From Robertmurraya kyonggiensis (GTDB taxonomy: Bacteria; Bacillota; Bacilli; Bacillales; Cytobacillaceae): a stretch of 64,000 bases of DNA. This document shows positions 24,183 through 34,775 of this stretch, one piece after another (position 1 is the first letter of the stretch; each line of letters begins with the position of its first letter). Made by a program: the position numbers and the translations under genes. The DNA lies in assembly GCF_005116465.1 (NCBI RefSeq), contig NZ_SWBM01000008.1:60739-124738 (forward strand). Direction: 5' to 3'. Under the pieces are notes generated by a model. That model was given only the letters and a program-made list of their open reading frames with translations. It ran no database searches and was not told the DNA's origin.

Positions 24183-25619
24183 TTAACGCTTTTGAATTTC
24201 TTCTAATAAAAGCTTATTCACGATTTGCGGATTAGCTTGTCCTTTTGTCGCCTTCATTAACTGACCAACAAGGAATCCAATTGCTTTATTTTTACCATTC
24301 TTGTAATCTTCAATCGATTGAGGGTTATTGTCTAAAACTTCCGTAACGACTTTTAGCAACGCACCTTCGTCAGAGATTTGGACAAGTCCCTTATCCTTAA
24401 CAATTTGCTCAGCATCTCCACCGTTTTCAATCATTTCTTTGAAAACTGTTTTCGCGATCTTAGATGAGATGGTGCCATTTTCGATTAGCTCAATCATGCC
24501 TGCTAATCCTTCTGGCGTTAATGCCACATCTTCAAGCTCTTTTTGCTCCGCATTCAAGTAACCGGACAATTCACCCATTATCCAGTTCGATGCTTGCTTC
24601 GCATCTGCACCAGCCGCTACCGTAGCTTCAAAGAAATCTGCCATTTCCTTTGTCACTGTTAAAACAGCTGCATCGTAAGCAGGTAATCCAAGGTCTTCGA
24701 TGTAGCGTTTTTGACGAGCATCTGGCAGCTCAGGGATTTCAGCGCGTACTCTTTCTTTCCACGCTTCATCAATGTAGATATCCAATAAATCCGGCTCTGG
24801 GAAGTAACGATAATCATCAGAACCTTCTTTTACACGCATAAGGAGCGTCTTCCCTGTTGCTTCATCAAAACGACGTGTTTCCTGATCAATCGTTCCACCT
24901 GCTAAAATCACTTCTTCTTGACGCTTTTCTTCGTATTCCAAACCTTTACGAACAAAGTTGAAAGAGTTTAAGTTTTTCAACTCTGTCTTAGTACCGAACT
25001 CTTCTTGTCCGACTGGACGAATAGAGATATTGGCATCACAACGTAATGAGCCCTCTTCCATTTTACAATCAGAAACACCTGTATATTGGATGATAGACTT
25101 TAGCTTCTCTAAGTAAGCGTAAGCTTCGTTAGGCGTTCTAATGTCTGGCTCAGATACGATTTCAATCAATGGTGTCCCTTGGCGATTGTAGTCACATAGG
25201 GAATACCCTTTTTCATGATTCAGCTTACCTGCATCCTCTTCCATATGGATACGAGTAATACCAATTTTCTTTTTATAGCCGTCAACTTCAATCTCAATCC
25301 AGCCATGTTCCCCAATCGGCTTATCAAATTGAGAGATTTGGTAAGCCTTCGGATTATCTGGGTAAAAATAGTTTTTGCGGTCGAATTTCGTTTCCGTCGC
25401 AACCTCACAATTTAGAGCCATCGCAGCCTTCATCGCGTAGTCGACTACCTTTTTATTCAACACCGGTAAAACACCTGGATAACCGAGGTCAATTACACTT
25501 GTATTTGTGTTTGGCTCCGCTCCAAAATGGTTCGGGCTCGCCGAGAAAATCTTAGAATCTGTTTTTAATTCGACATGGACTTCAAGTCCGATCACCGTTT
25601 CAAATTTCACTTGTCTCAC
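24183..25619 (-). CDS. gatB: Asp/Glu-tRNA amidotransferase subunit B
   Basis: 478 aa, normal length. The GatB core shows the conserved [40 protein letters not shown] and [19 protein letters not shown]. The C-terminal YqeY-like tail domain starts near residue 330. GatB binds misacylated Glu-tRNA(Gln) or Asp-tRNA(Asn), phosphorylates the side chain and receives ammonia from GatA. It lies 5 bp after gatA in the gatCAB operon. Confidence 0.97.
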   Translation of the reverse strand: MRQVKFETVIGLEVHVELKTDSKIFSASPNHFGAEPNTNTSVIDLGYPGVLPVLNKKVVDYAMKAAMALNCEVATETKFDRKNYFYPDNPKAYQISQFDKPIGEHGWIEIEVDGYKKKIGITRIHMEEDAGKLNHEKGYSLCDYNRQGTPLIEIVSEPDIRTPNEAYAYLEKLKSIIQYTGVSDCKMEEGSLRCDANISIRPVGQEEFGTKTELKNLNSFNFVRKGLEYEEKRQEEVILAGGTIDQETRRFDEATGKTLLMRVKEGSDDYRYFPEPDLLDIYIDEAWKERVRAEIPELPDARQKRYIEDLGLPAYDAAVLTVTKEMADFFEATVAAGADAKQASNWIMGELSGYLNAEQKELEDVALTPEGLAGMIELIENGTISSKIAKTVFKEMIENGGDAEQIVKDKGLVQISDEGALLKVVTEVLDNNPQSIEDYKNGKNKAIGFLVGQLMKATKGQANPQIVNKLLLEEIQKR

Positions 25620-25624
25620 CTCTC

Positions 25625-27082
25625 TTACAATTGTGGTTTTTGTTTATGAAAATCAGTTGCTTGCTCGAACGCATGGGCAACGCGATAAACCGTACTTTCA
25701 TCAAAATGCTTTCCGATGATTTGTAATCCTAGTGGTAAGCCATTTGAGAATCCACATGGAACGGAGATTCCTGGCACGCCTGCAAGGTTTACTGGGATTG
25801 TTAAAATATCGTTTAAGTACATTGTCATTGGATCCGCTGTATTTTCACCAATTTTGAAAGCAGGTGTTGGCGTTGTTGGTCCGACAATCACATCATATTT
25901 TGCAAAAATATTTTCAAAATCTTGCTTAATGAGCGTACGAACTTTTTGTGCCTTTTTATAATAAGCATCATAATAACCAGAGCTTAGTGCAAAGGTTCCA
26001 AGCATAATACGACGCTTAACCTCTTCCCCAAAGCCTTCTGCTCTCGTATTTTTATATAAGTCCATTAGGTTGTCCGCATTTGGTGAACGGTAACCGTATC
26101 TAACACCGTCAAAGCGTGCTAGATTAGCAGATGCTTCTGAAGAAGACAGCAAGTAATACGTTGCTAAAGCATACTTCGAATGTGGTAGAGATACCTCTTC
26201 CCAAGTTGCTCCTAATTTTTCAAGAGTTTTCAAGGCATCTAAAACAGATTGCTTCACTTCTTCCTTCACGCCTTCACCAAGGTATTCCTTTGGCACCGCG
26301 ATTTTAAGTCCCTTTACATCACCTGTTAAAGATTGCACAAAATTAGGTACGTCCACATTTGCTGAAGTCGAATCCATTGGATCTAGTCCAGAAATCGCTT
26401 GTAAAAGATATGCGTTATCTTCAACGTTTCTTGTAATTGGCCCAATTTGGTCTAGCGATGAAGCGAATGCAATTAGTCCAAAACGGGAAACACGTCCATA
26501 TGTAGGTTTTAATCCGACTACTCCACAGAAGGATGCTGGCTGACGAATCGAACCACCCGTATCAGAGCCTAATGAAAAAAGGACTTCCCCTGCTGCCACA
26601 GCCGCTGCTGAACCACCTGAAGATCCACCTGGTACTGTTTCTAAGTTCCACGGGTTCTTTGTCTTTTGGAAGCCAGAGTTCTCAGTGGAAGAGCCCATCG
26701 CAAACTCATCCATATTAAGCTTACCGATGGTAATACTGTTTGCAGTTTGAAGCTTTTGCACAACAGTTGCATCATAAATTGGATCAAAGTTTTCAAGTAT
26801 TTTACTAGCAGCTGTTGTACGTAGATTACGAGTGACAATATTGTCCTTAATTCCGATCGGCATTCCAAATAGAAGCCCTTTTGCATCATCCGTACCAAGC
26901 TTTTTGTCTAATTCGATTGCTTTTTGGCGCGCGCTTTCTTCGTCTAATGTAAGGAAAGCTTGAACCTTATCTTCGACCTGGTCAATTCTTTTATAAGACT
27001 CGTCCACAAGGTCGGTTACAGAAATTTCTTTTTTATGTAATGATTCTTGAAGCGAACTCAGCTTCTGATCAAATAAACTCAT
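25625..27082 (-). CDS. gatA: Asp/Glu-tRNA amidotransferase subunit A
   Basis: 485 aa, amidase-signature family. The Ser-cisSer-Lys triad is visible: Lys in [13 protein letters not shown] (about 78), the Ser-rich loop [17 protein letters not shown] (about 150), and the nucleophile in [20 protein letters not shown] (about 175). GatA releases ammonia from glutamine and channels it to GatB. Twelve bp separate it from gatC. Confidence 0.97.
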   Translation of the reverse strand: MSLFDQKLSSLQESLHKKEISVTDLVDESYKRIDQVEDKVQAFLTLDEESARQKAIELDKKLGTDDAKGLLFGMPIGIKDNIVTRNLRTTAASKILENFDPIYDATVVQKLQTANSITIGKLNMDEFAMGSSTENSGFQKTKNPWNLETVPGGSSGGSAAAVAAGEVLFSLGSDTGGSIRQPASFCGVVGLKPTYGRVSRFGLIAFASSLDQIGPITRNVEDNAYLLQAISGLDPMDSTSANVDVPNFVQSLTGDVKGLKIAVPKEYLGEGVKEEVKQSVLDALKTLEKLGATWEEVSLPHSKYALATYYLLSSSEASANLARFDGVRYGYRSPNADNLMDLYKNTRAEGFGEEVKRRIMLGTFALSSGYYDAYYKKAQKVRTLIKQDFENIFAKYDVIVGPTTPTPAFKIGENTADPMTMYLNDILTIPVNLAGVPGISVPCGFSNGLPLGLQIIGKHFDESTVYRVAHAFEQATDFHKQKPQL

Positions 27083-27094
27083 CTCTTCCCCTCC

Positions 27095-27385
27095 TTACTC
27101 AATAATTGACGGTACTTTAATTTGTCCATTTTCGTGTTCTGGTGCGTTCTTGAGCACCTCTTCACGTGGAAGTCCTTTTACAGGAACATCTTCTCTCATC
27201 ACATTTTTCATATCTAAAACGTGTGAGGTTGGTTCTACGTTCTCTGTATCTAATTCGTTTAATTGTTCTGCGAATGAAATAATTTTATCGAGCTGCTGCG
27301 TGAATTTCTGAACTTCTTCTTCTGTCACAGCAAGTCTCGCTAGATTAGCCACGTGCTTAACTTCTTCAGCTGAAATTCTAGACAT
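27095..27385 (-). CDS. gatC: Asp/Glu-tRNA amidotransferase subunit C
   Basis: 96 aa from the ATG at 27385, with GGAGGTGG upstream; the longer open frame to 27463 has no ribosome site. [20 protein letters not shown] and [20 protein letters not shown] are the GatC signature. It wraps around GatA and joins the subunits. First gene of the operon. Confidence 0.96.
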   Translation of the reverse strand: MSRISAEEVKHVANLARLAVTEEEVQKFTQQLDKIISFAEQLNELDTENVEPTSHVLDMKNVMREDVPVKGLPREEVLKNAPEHENGQIKVPSIIE

Positions 27386-27495
27386 ATGAGTCCACCTCCA
27401 AAAGCCTGTATTTGAATAGTCAACAATAACTTGATGATAACAAAATTCAGTGCTATAAAGCAACAGAGAGTCCGCTTAAATCCTTGATTCGACGT

Positions 27496-27523
27496 AAAAA
27501 AGGTGACAGTTTTATCACCTTTT
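27496..27523 (-). terminator. yueI terminator
   Basis: AAAAGGTGA (27498-27506) pairs with TCACCTTTT (27515-27523); the minus strand ends in a run of T. Confidence 0.88.
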
Positions 27524-27526
27524 CCA

Positions 27527-27967
27527 CTACTTCTTAAACAATTTTGTAAAACCACTTAATAACCCTTTTTTCTCTTTGCTTTCCACGTACTCAATCTTTT
27601 TCTGCGTGACATAGATGTCCTCTTTATCTACCGCGTATTCTTGGGCAATAACTAATCCGATTTCGGAGTTGTGTTCGTTGTTAGTGACAATTGTGTATTC
27701 CACGTTGTATTTGCTAGCGAGTTTGATGTATTTGGAGAGGTATGCGTAATCGATGTTCCCATTCAGTAATAACGTCGCTTCTCGATTTGATTTTAACGAG
27801 TCCTCTACCTCTGTAAAAACGTTCTCTTCTCTCACTTGCGCTTGTGTGAGTGCGATAACCACTCTTTCCCTCAGTGTTCCTAAGAATTTTCTCCTTTCGT
27901 CTGGATTAATCTCTTTTTGTCCATAAATTCCTTGCTGTAAATAATCATCCAAATTAGGGCCAGACAA
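27527..27967 (-). CDS. yueI: YueI-family protein (DUF1694)
   Basis: 146 aa; TTG start at 27967 with AAGGAGG 7 nt upstream. NPDERRKFLGTLRERVVIAL and EATLLLNGNIDYAYLSKYIK are the DUF1694 motifs; a ribosomal-protein L7Ae-like fold is likely (family knowledge). A basic tail GLLSGFTKLFKK ends the protein. Function unknown. Single-gene unit upstream of gatC. Confidence 0.88.
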   Translation of the reverse strand: MSGPNLDDYLQQGIYGQKEINPDERRKFLGTLRERVVIALTQAQVREENVFTEVEDSLKSNREATLLLNGNIDYAYLSKYIKLASKYNVEYTIVTNNEHNSEIGLVIAQEYAVDKEDIYVTQKKIEYVESKEKKGLLSGFTKLFKK

Positions 27968-28229
27968 TGTAAATCCTCCTTACTTTGAAGCTATTATTTT
28001 TCTATGATTCAAATCTATTGTGCGTGCTTAGTATTTCCACATTTTATCATAACGATTGACTTAGGAGAAATCCGAAATGAGCGCAGAATTTGACCCGTAA
28101 GAGCCCCAAATATCCGCAATCACCATAAAATCATATGCAGATATCTCTGATTTAAGCGCAATCCAATCTCTACTCGTGAGTATTGTATTTGCACTTTTGA
28201 AATACTAACGATAAAAAGGAGTGACACCA

Positions 28230-28832
28230 GTGAAAACTATTCATTTTTTCCTCTTATTCATAATACTAGCTGTATTCATTTGGTCAGGAATAGAACCTGC
28301 TTCATATACCGATTGGGCATTAGAAGTTGGACCTGCCTTAATTGGAATCATTATCCTTGCTTTGACATTCAAAAGATTTCGTTTGACAACCCTGTCTTAT
28401 GTCATTATAACCATGCTTTGTATCTTGATGTTTATAGGCGGGCACTATACCTATTCGAAAGTTCCCCTTTTTAATTGGATGAAAGATTATTTCGATTTAG
28501 AAAGGAATCACTATGATCGATTTGGGCATTTTTTTAAGGGCTTTTTTATCATTATCATTAGAGAAATCATCATAAGGAAGACGTTGATAAAAAACGGTGG
28601 TTGGTTAATCATTTTTGCTTTGAGTATTTCATTATCCATAGCAGCCCTATATGAGATTATTGAATGGTTAGTTTCGAAAATGACACATGGAGGTAAGGCT
28701 GCAAAAGACTTCTTAGGTACTCAAGGTGATATATGGGATGCTCAATGGGATATGCTTTTAACCCTATTAGGATCCATTTTTGCATTACTTATCCTGACAA
28801 AATTGCATGATCGCTTCATGAAGAATACCTAA
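28230..28832 (+). CDS. DUF2238 (YjdF-like) inner-membrane protein
   Basis: 200 aa from the GTG at 28230, 8 nt after AAAGGAG; the frame also holds a GTG at 28221 that overlaps that site. Six predicted helices. Conserved stretches are GGHYTYSKVPLFNWMKDYFD, NHYDRFGHFFKGFF, ALYEIIEWLV and FLGTQGDIWDAQWDMLLTLL, all typical of DUF2238. His and Asp residues near the membrane suggest metal or substrate contact, but the function is unknown. Convergent with aceA through a shared terminator. Confidence 0.88.
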   Translation: MKTIHFFLLFIILAVFIWSGIEPASYTDWALEVGPALIGIIILALTFKRFRLTTLSYVIITMLCILMFIGGHYTYSKVPLFNWMKDYFDLERNHYDRFGHFFKGFFIIIIREIIIRKTLIKNGGWLIIFALSISLSIAALYEIIEWLVSKMTHGGKAAKDFLGTQGDIWDAQWDMLLTLLGSIFALLILTKLHDRFMKNT

Positions 28833-28867
28833 AAAATCCTCCTCTTCTGATGAAGAGAAGGATTTTT
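28832..28867. terminator. Shared terminator, DUF2238 gene and aceA
   Basis: AAAAATCCTCCTCTTC pairs with GAAGAGAAGGATTTTT around a 4-nt loop between two convergent genes. Confidence 0.9.
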
Positions 28868-28872
28868 CGAAT

Positions 28873-30159
28873 TTACTTTGTGTTCGTTGTAAATTGCTCT
28901 TCTTCTGTCGAACCTTTTAATGCTGTTGTAGAAGAAGTTCCGCCAGTTACAACCATTGAAACTTGGTCGAAGTAGCCTGTTCCTACCTCTCTTTGATGAC
29001 GAGTTGCTGTGTAGCCATCCTTTTCACAATCAAACTCAGCCTGTTGTAATTCTGAGTAAGCGGCCATACCGCGGTCTTTGTAGCCAAGAGCTAAGTTGAA
29101 CATGCTGTGGTTTAGGGCATGGAATCCAGCAAGAGTAACGAATTGGAACTTGTAGCCCATTTTACCAAGTTCGATTTGGAAGTTAGCAATCTCCTCATCT
29201 GAAAGCCTAGCTTTCCAGTTGAAGGATGGCGAGCAGTTGTATGCTAAAAGTTTGCCAGGGAACTGTTCATGAATCGCTTCTGCAAAACGTCGAGCTTCTT
29301 CAATATTTGGCTCGGAAGTTTCACACCAGATTAAGTCAGCATATGGAGCATAAGCAAGACCGCGAGCAATTGCTTGGTCGAGACCTGCTTCTGTTCGATA
29401 GAAGCCTTCTGCTGTTCTTTCGCCCGTGATGTATGGTGCATCATATGGATCAACATCACTTGTGATCAAATCAGCTGCGTTTGCATCCGTTCGAGCAACT
29501 AATACAGTTGGAACACCCATAACATCAGCAGCAAGTCGGGCTGCAATCAAGTTACGGACGGCTGTTTGCGTTGGAAGCAATACCTTTCCACCCAAGTGGC
29601 CACATTTTTTTTCAGAAGATAATTGATCCTCGAAGTGCACCCCAGCAGCTCCAGCTTCAATCATCCCTTTCATCAGTTCGAATACGTTCAACTGCCCACC
29701 AAAGCCAGCTTCGGCATCTGCCACAATTGGCGCAAACCAGTCGATGGAATCGTCACCTTCAAGATAAGTAATTTGGTCCGCACGTTGTAGTGCCTGGTTA
29801 ATCCGTTTGACCACACTTGGCACTGAGTTCGCTGGATACAAGCTTTGGTCTGGATACATATGTCCAGAAAGGTTTGCATCTGCTGCAACCTGCCAGCCAC
29901 TTAAGTATATTGCTTTAAGCCCTGCCTTCACCTGTTGCACCGCTTGGTTTCCTGTCAAAGCCCCCAAGGCATTGACGAAATCCTCTGTATTTACAAGCTT
30001 CCATAGTTTTTCGGCGCCGCGTCGTGCAAGTGTATGCTCCACATCCAATGAACCACGTAATTTGATTACCTCTTCTGCCGAATATGGACGTTCAATTCCT
30101 TTCCACCGTGCATCATTTTCCCAGCTTTCTAGTAATTGCTGTACCCGTTCGTTTGTCAT
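28873..30159 (-). CDS. aceA: Isocitrate lyase
   Basis: 428 aa, class I isocitrate lyase. The active-site loop [17 protein letters not shown] holds the catalytic Cys, with [14 protein letters not shown] and [20 protein letters not shown] as substrate and Mg sites. It splits isocitrate into glyoxylate and succinate (glyoxylate shunt, growth on acetate or fatty acids). No malate synthase gene is adjacent, so the shunt partner must lie elsewhere. GGAG precedes the ATG. Confidence 0.96.
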   Translation of the reverse strand: MTNERVQQLLESWENDARWKGIERPYSAEEVIKLRGSLDVEHTLARRGAEKLWKLVNTEDFVNALGALTGNQAVQQVKAGLKAIYLSGWQVAADANLSGHMYPDQSLYPANSVPSVVKRINQALQRADQITYLEGDDSIDWFAPIVADAEAGFGGQLNVFELMKGMIEAGAAGVHFEDQLSSEKKCGHLGGKVLLPTQTAVRNLIAARLAADVMGVPTVLVARTDANAADLITSDVDPYDAPYITGERTAEGFYRTEAGLDQAIARGLAYAPYADLIWCETSEPNIEEARRFAEAIHEQFPGKLLAYNCSPSFNWKARLSDEEIANFQIELGKMGYKFQFVTLAGFHALNHSMFNLALGYKDRGMAAYSELQQAEFDCEKDGYTATRHQREVGTGYFDQVSMVVTGGTSSTTALKGSTEEEQFTTNTK

Positions 30160-30285
30160 TTTTCCATTCTCCTCTCATTGTTATAATACAGTTTTAATGA
30201 TTACGTTTTGTATTCTATAACAGATTAAGAAAAAATGGAACTGTTTTAATGTGATTTTTCTGAAAATATTTTCGACAATTATTTC

Positions 30286-30343
30286 CTACACGAAAAAAAC
30301 ACCCCCTAAAGGAGGTATTCTTTCTTAGGATGTTTTCGTGTAG
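30286..30343 (-). terminator. Compound hairpin, probable catalase terminator
   Basis: An outer 11-bp stem (CTACACGAAAA with TTTTCGTGTAG) encloses an inner hairpin ACCTCC-TTTA-GGGGGT followed on the minus strand by GTTTTTTT. It lies about 180 bp beyond katA. The rest of the 30160-30521 spacer should hold the aceA promoter; no gene is supported there. Confidence 0.7.
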
Positions 30344-30521
30344 ATTGTGTTTTTTCGCAAAAGTCCAAGAGCCGATTTTTGCCCTGTAAATAATATTTAG
30401 AAATACTTTTTGAGATTCCATTGCCCTTTTCTCAAATTTAGTATCTGAATATCCATGATAAAACACATCTTTCTTTGTTATTTTGTTTCAACAGCATCAA
30501 TGATTGAGAAAAGAGCCTTAC

Positions 30522-32102
30522 TTAATACGGATCCGCTTCATGCCCCATTTGTTCAGCCTTTTTAGTGGCTGCATCCGCGTCTGCACTTCCTGTATTCTTT
30601 TTGTCATTTACAGTTGCGTTCGCTAATCCTTCTCGAACACGTCTACCGTATTCTTCGTCCGCTTTCGTAAAATACTCAATCATTTGATCCTGAATCTCTT
30701 TTCTACACACTTTTAAATTTTCTACTAAGTTGCTGATGAGCTCATCCTTCTCCCAATCCTCAAATGCACGATACGTCTCTCCAGCCTGCGCAAAATCATT
30801 CGTGCGGTCAATTTTTTCACGAACGAGATTGGCATCATAGTGTGGCTCATGAACTTCACCTACTTGTTCAGCTTCCTTCAAGCCGCCGATCACAGATGGC
30901 TCGTAATTGATATGTGGATTTTCACCTGCATCCACATGGTACGACATTTGCCCGCCTCGCTGATTAGTCGCAACACGCTTTTTCGGTGAGTTAATTGGCA
31001 GTTGTAAATAGTTCGTTCCGACACGATAACGCTGCGTATCAGAATAAGAGAAAGTTCGACCTTGCAACATTTTATCATCGGAAAAATCTAGCCCGTCAAC
31101 GAGTACGCCGGTTCCGAATGCAGACTGTTCCACTTCGTTATGATAGTTTTCAGGATTTTTGTTTAACACCATTTTTCCAACCTTCAAAAATGGAAACTTA
31201 TCTGTCGGCCACAGCTTCGTATCATCGAGGGGATCGAAGTCTAGTTCTTCATGGTAATCATCACTCATTATTTGAACGCAGAACTCCCACTCAGGGTAAT
31301 CGCCATTTTCAATCGACTCATACAAATCTTGTGTCGCATGGCTTGTATTTTGTGCCTGAATCTCGGCTGCTTCTTTTGATGTTAAATTCTTAATCCCTTG
31401 TTTCAACGGCTCCCAATGGTATTTTACCAAAACAGCCTTTCCTTCTGCGTTGACCCATTTGTATGTATTCACACCCGAGCCTTGCATCTGACGATAATTC
31501 GCCGGAATCCCCCAAGGCGAGAAAACAAATGTTACCATATGCGTCGCCTCTGGCGTGCGAGAGAGAAAATCAAACATTCTTTCTGGATTCGTGACGTTTG
31601 ATACAGGGTCTGGCTTGAAGGAGTGAATCATATCCGGAAACTTCATTGCATCACGGATAAAGAAGATTTTTAGATTATTCCCGACCAAATCCCAGTTTCC
31701 ATCTTCCGTGTAAAATTTGACGGCGAATCCTCTTGGGTCACGTGCTGTTTCAGGTGAATCCATCCCTCCAACCACGGTTGAAAAACGGACAAAGACAGGC
31801 GTTTGCTTTCCTGCTTCTTGAAAAAGCTTTGCCCTTGTGTATTTTGAGATTGGCTCATCACCTACTTTTCCGTAAGCCTCAAAGTAACCATGTGCTGCTG
31901 CTCCCCGTGCATGAACGACACGTTCCGGCACTCTTTCACGGTCAAAGTGGGTTATTTTTTCAATAAAATCATAGTTCTCTAATGTTGACGGGCCTCGGTT
32001 TCCAACCGTCCTGATATTCTGATTGTCGGTGACGGGATGGCCCTGGCGATTCGTTAAGGAATCAGCACTCTCACCAGTACCTGTACGTTCTTGTTCTGCC
32101 AT
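30522..32102 (-). CDS. katA: Monofunctional heme catalase
   Basis: 526 aa from the ATG at 32102, with GGAGG 7 nt upstream; five extra codons in the open frame are ignored. The distal site is [18 protein letters not shown] with the catalytic His, the Asn is in [20 protein letters not shown], and the proximal heme-ligand Tyr is in [20 protein letters not shown]. It is a small-subunit catalase that destroys hydrogen peroxide in the cytoplasm. A palindromic AT-rich stretch near 32115-32140 could be a PerR site, but it matches the consensus poorly. Confidence 0.96.
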   Translation of the reverse strand: MAEQERTGTGESADSLTNRQGHPVTDNQNIRTVGNRGPSTLENYDFIEKITHFDRERVPERVVHARGAAAHGYFEAYGKVGDEPISKYTRAKLFQEAGKQTPVFVRFSTVVGGMDSPETARDPRGFAVKFYTEDGNWDLVGNNLKIFFIRDAMKFPDMIHSFKPDPVSNVTNPERMFDFLSRTPEATHMVTFVFSPWGIPANYRQMQGSGVNTYKWVNAEGKAVLVKYHWEPLKQGIKNLTSKEAAEIQAQNTSHATQDLYESIENGDYPEWEFCVQIMSDDYHEELDFDPLDDTKLWPTDKFPFLKVGKMVLNKNPENYHNEVEQSAFGTGVLVDGLDFSDDKMLQGRTFSYSDTQRYRVGTNYLQLPINSPKKRVATNQRGGQMSYHVDAGENPHINYEPSVIGGLKEAEQVGEVHEPHYDANLVREKIDRTNDFAQAGETYRAFEDWEKDELISNLVENLKVCRKEIQDQMIEYFTKADEEYGRRVREGLANATVNDKKNTGSADADAATKKAEQMGHEADPY

Positions 32103-32227
32103 TGTTGCATCCTCCATTATATTGAAATAATATCAATTTATTTATTTCCAAATGGAGGGTTATTATGTATTTTTTGTTGGTCCTCAAAATTGAGCTCCGA
32201 ATTACTGAATTGGCTTTTATCTACATC

Positions 32228-32264
32228 AACAAAAAACCTCTTCTCCCGAAGGAAAAGAGGTTTT
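32228..32264 (-). terminator. rocA terminator
   Basis: AAAACCTCTT (32233-32242) pairs with AAGAGGTTTT (32255-32264); the minus strand continues with a run of T. Confidence 0.88.
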
Positions 32265-32274
32265 CCAAAAACAA

Positions 32275-33822
32275 TTAATACATTTCTGATGTCGTTTTTG
32301 CTTGCATATGAAGAAGTAAGTAGTCTGGGCCACCTGCTTTTGAGTCTGTTCCAGACATGTTGAAGCCACCAAATGGTTGGTAACCAACAATCGCGCCTGT
32401 ACAGCCACGGTTGAAATACAAGTTTCCAACGTGGAAGTCTTCACGTGCTTTTTCCATATTCACACGGTTTGTCGTAATAACAGCACCTGTTAATCCGTAT
32501 TCCGTATTGTTCGCAATTTCTATAGCTTCATCAAAATCTTTTGCCTTTGTAAAACCTACAACTGGACCAAAGATTTCTTCCTTCATTAAACGAGCTTCTG
32601 GGTCTAAATCAGCAAATACAGTTGGCTTAACGAAGAAACCTTTAGAGTTATCTCCTTCGCCACCAGTCATGAGACGACCTTCCTGCTTACCGATTTCCAC
32701 ATAGCTCAAGATTTTATCGAAAGCTGCTTGGTCGATTACTGGACCCATGTAATTGTTTTGATCAACTGGATCTCCTTGTGTTAACGCGTTTGTTAATTCA
32801 ACGACACGATTTAACACTTGATCATACACGTCTTCAACGATTACTGCACGAGAACATGCAGAACATTTTTGACCAGAGAATCCGAAAGATGATGCCACGA
32901 TCGATTGAGCCGCAAGCTCTAAATCAGCTTCCTTATCAACAACAATCGTGTCCTTACCACCCATTTCAGCAATTACACGCTTCAGCCAAATTTGACCTTC
33001 GTTGAGCTTAGACGCTCTTTCATAGATTCGTAGACCAACATCACGAGAACCTGTGAAGCTGATAAAACGAGTATCCTTATGATCAACTAAATAGTCGCCC
33101 ACCTCTGCACCACTTCCTGGAACAAAGTTTAGAACGCCCGCAGGTAATCCTGCTTCTTCCATGACTTCTACAAATTTCGCTGCCACGATTGGTGTCGTAG
33201 AAGCTGGCTTAAGAAGTACTGTGTTTCCAGAAACGATTGCTGCAACGGTTGTTCCAGCCATAATCGCTAACGGGAAGTTCCAAGGTGAAATAATGACTCC
33301 CACTCCAAGCGGAATGTAGTTATAACGGTTATCTTCATTCGGACGGCTTTGTACGGGTACACCGTCTTTGATTTTTAGCATTTGACGAGCATAGAATTCT
33401 AAGAAATCAATCGCTTCTGCTGTATCCGCATCCGCTTCACTCCATGGCTTTCCTGCTTCTTTTGTTAAAAGGGCAGAAAACTCATGCTTGCGACGACGAA
33501 GAATGGCAGCTGCTTTGAATAAAACGTCTGCACGGCTTTCAGGTTTTACCTTTTTCCATGTTTTGAACGCTTCTACAGCAGCTTGCATTGCTTTTTCAGC
33601 AAGGTCTTTGCTAGCCTTTGAAACACGTCCAATCACTTCTTCTTTATTCGATGGATTGATAGAAACGATCTTTTCTTCAGTTGAAATACGTTCTCCTCCG
33701 ATAACAAGGTCGTAATCCTTACCTAAATAACTTTCAACTGTTTTTAACCCTAGTAAATAGCCTTCACGTTCCTTTTCTACCGAAAAATCTGTAAATGGCT
33801 CATGCTTGTATGCCTGTACCAA
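32275..33822 (-). CDS. rocA: 1-pyrroline-5-carboxylate dehydrogenase
   Basis: 515 aa, aldehyde dehydrogenase fold, with the N-terminal block of the RocA/PruA family ([20 protein letters not shown], then [20 protein letters not shown]). NAD site and catalytic residues: [40 protein letters not shown] (Glu), and [20 protein letters not shown] (Cys). It oxidises P5C to glutamate in proline or arginine use. No proline dehydrogenase is adjacent. Monocistronic. Confidence 0.95.
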   Translation of the reverse strand: MVQAYKHEPFTDFSVEKEREGYLLGLKTVESYLGKDYDLVIGGERISTEEKIVSINPSNKEEVIGRVSKASKDLAEKAMQAAVEAFKTWKKVKPESRADVLFKAAAILRRRKHEFSALLTKEAGKPWSEADADTAEAIDFLEFYARQMLKIKDGVPVQSRPNEDNRYNYIPLGVGVIISPWNFPLAIMAGTTVAAIVSGNTVLLKPASTTPIVAAKFVEVMEEAGLPAGVLNFVPGSGAEVGDYLVDHKDTRFISFTGSRDVGLRIYERASKLNEGQIWLKRVIAEMGGKDTIVVDKEADLELAAQSIVASSFGFSGQKCSACSRAVIVEDVYDQVLNRVVELTNALTQGDPVDQNNYMGPVIDQAAFDKILSYVEIGKQEGRLMTGGEGDNSKGFFVKPTVFADLDPEARLMKEEIFGPVVGFTKAKDFDEAIEIANNTEYGLTGAVITTNRVNMEKAREDFHVGNLYFNRGCTGAIVGYQPFGGFNMSGTDSKAGGPDYLLLHMQAKTTSEMY

Positions 33823-34065
33823 TAAAACCGCCTCCTTAACCCTGACTATTAACGTAACACACTCACATTCTATCAGTTTTAGGCGTGTCCTTCAATTGAT
33901 AATCTAGAATAGTAATTAAATTGAGACTAGTTCGATGGTTGTAAAGATTGTTATTTATGGTAGGGTTTACAATTTGTAGTTTGGATTGGCGGAATGATTC
34001 TAGTGGTGAACTTATCAGAATACATTTTTAGATTTGCCGGTCAGGTCTGAGGGCTATCCGCATAA

Positions 34066-34677
34066 CTTGGCGGGCATTTCTGATATATTCGCCACATTCG
34101 GGGGATTTCTCCATTTCTTGGCGTACAATTCCTGTTTGTCGGTCACGTTCGGGTGATTTCTCCATTTCTTGGCGGGCATCTCTGATTTGTCCGCCACGTT
34201 CATGGGATTTCTCCATTTCTTGGCGTGCATTTCTGATTTGTCCGCCACGTTCGGGGGATTTCTCCATTTCTTGGCGTGCATTTCTGATTTGTCCGCCACG
34301 TTCAAGGGATTTCTCCATTTCTTGGCGTGCATCTCTGATTTGTCCGCCACGTTCAAGGGATTTCTCCATTTCTTGGCGTGCATTTCTGATTTGTCCGCCA
34401 CGTTCATGGGATTTCTCCATTTCTTGGCGTGCATTTCTGATTTGTCCGCCACGTTCATGGGATTTCTCCATTTCTTGGCGGGCATTTCTAATTTGTCCGC
34501 CACGTTCGGGGGATTTCTCCATTTCTTAGCGTACAATTCCTGTTTGTCGGTCACGTTCAGCGCCACGGCCCTGATCTTGACGTACAACCTAAGTTTGTCC
34601 GCCACAATTAACGATACCGCCTAATTCTTGGCGTACAAGCCATATTTGGCAGCTAAAATCAAAATCAACACCTCACA
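34066..34677. repeat. 51-bp tandem array, TTGGCG/CGCCA family, twelve copies
   Basis: CTTGGCG or a one-base variant begins at 34066, 34117, 34168, 34219, 34270, 34321, 34372, 34423, 34474, 34525, 34576 and 34627: eleven exact 51-bp steps, even though the outer units have diverged. TGGCG and CGCCA in each unit are inverted arms about 17 nt apart. Because 51 is a multiple of three, long frames stay open on both strands with 17-residue repeats; none has a ribosome site, so they are artefacts. The rest of the 33823-34775 spacer holds rocA upstream sequence and the AAAC tract. Confidence 0.95.
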
Positions 34678-34719
34678 AAACCCGGTCATTCTAGCTCCCA
34701 CATGAACGCCCACATTCCC

Positions 34720-34746
34720 AAACAAACAAACAAACAAACAAAAAAA
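34720..34746. repeat. AAAC microsatellite
   Basis: Five to six copies of AAAC/CAAA, joined to the T-tail side of the camS terminator; such tracts vary in length between strains. Confidence 0.85.
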
Positions 34747-34770
34747 CAGACAGAGAATAATCTCTGCCTG
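34741..34770 (-). terminator. camS operon terminator
   Basis: CAGACAGAGA (34747-34756) pairs with TCTCTGCCTG (34761-34770), then seven T on the minus strand; closes the pcrB-pcrA-ligA-camS unit. Confidence 0.85.
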
Positions 34771-34775
34771 CCCAT

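Noticed and set aside
28069..28175. Possible degenerate repeat in the yueI-DUF2238 spacer
   Set aside because: Similar words (ATCCGCAATC, AGCGCAAT) are present but no constant step near 51-52 bp was found.
30215..30466. Minus-strand 83-codon frame between aceA and katA
   Set aside because: It runs through a terminator hairpin, has no ribosome site, and its translation resembles no protein family.
32110..32145. Possible PerR box before katA
   Set aside because: The AT-rich palindrome overlaps the ribosome-binding region and matches the PerR consensus only in part.
34028..34624. Three long overlapping open frames with 17-residue repeats
   Set aside because: They arise because the repeat unit is 51 bp. 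They lie on both strands, have no ribosome site or typical codon use, and the outer units keep the step but not the protein sequence.
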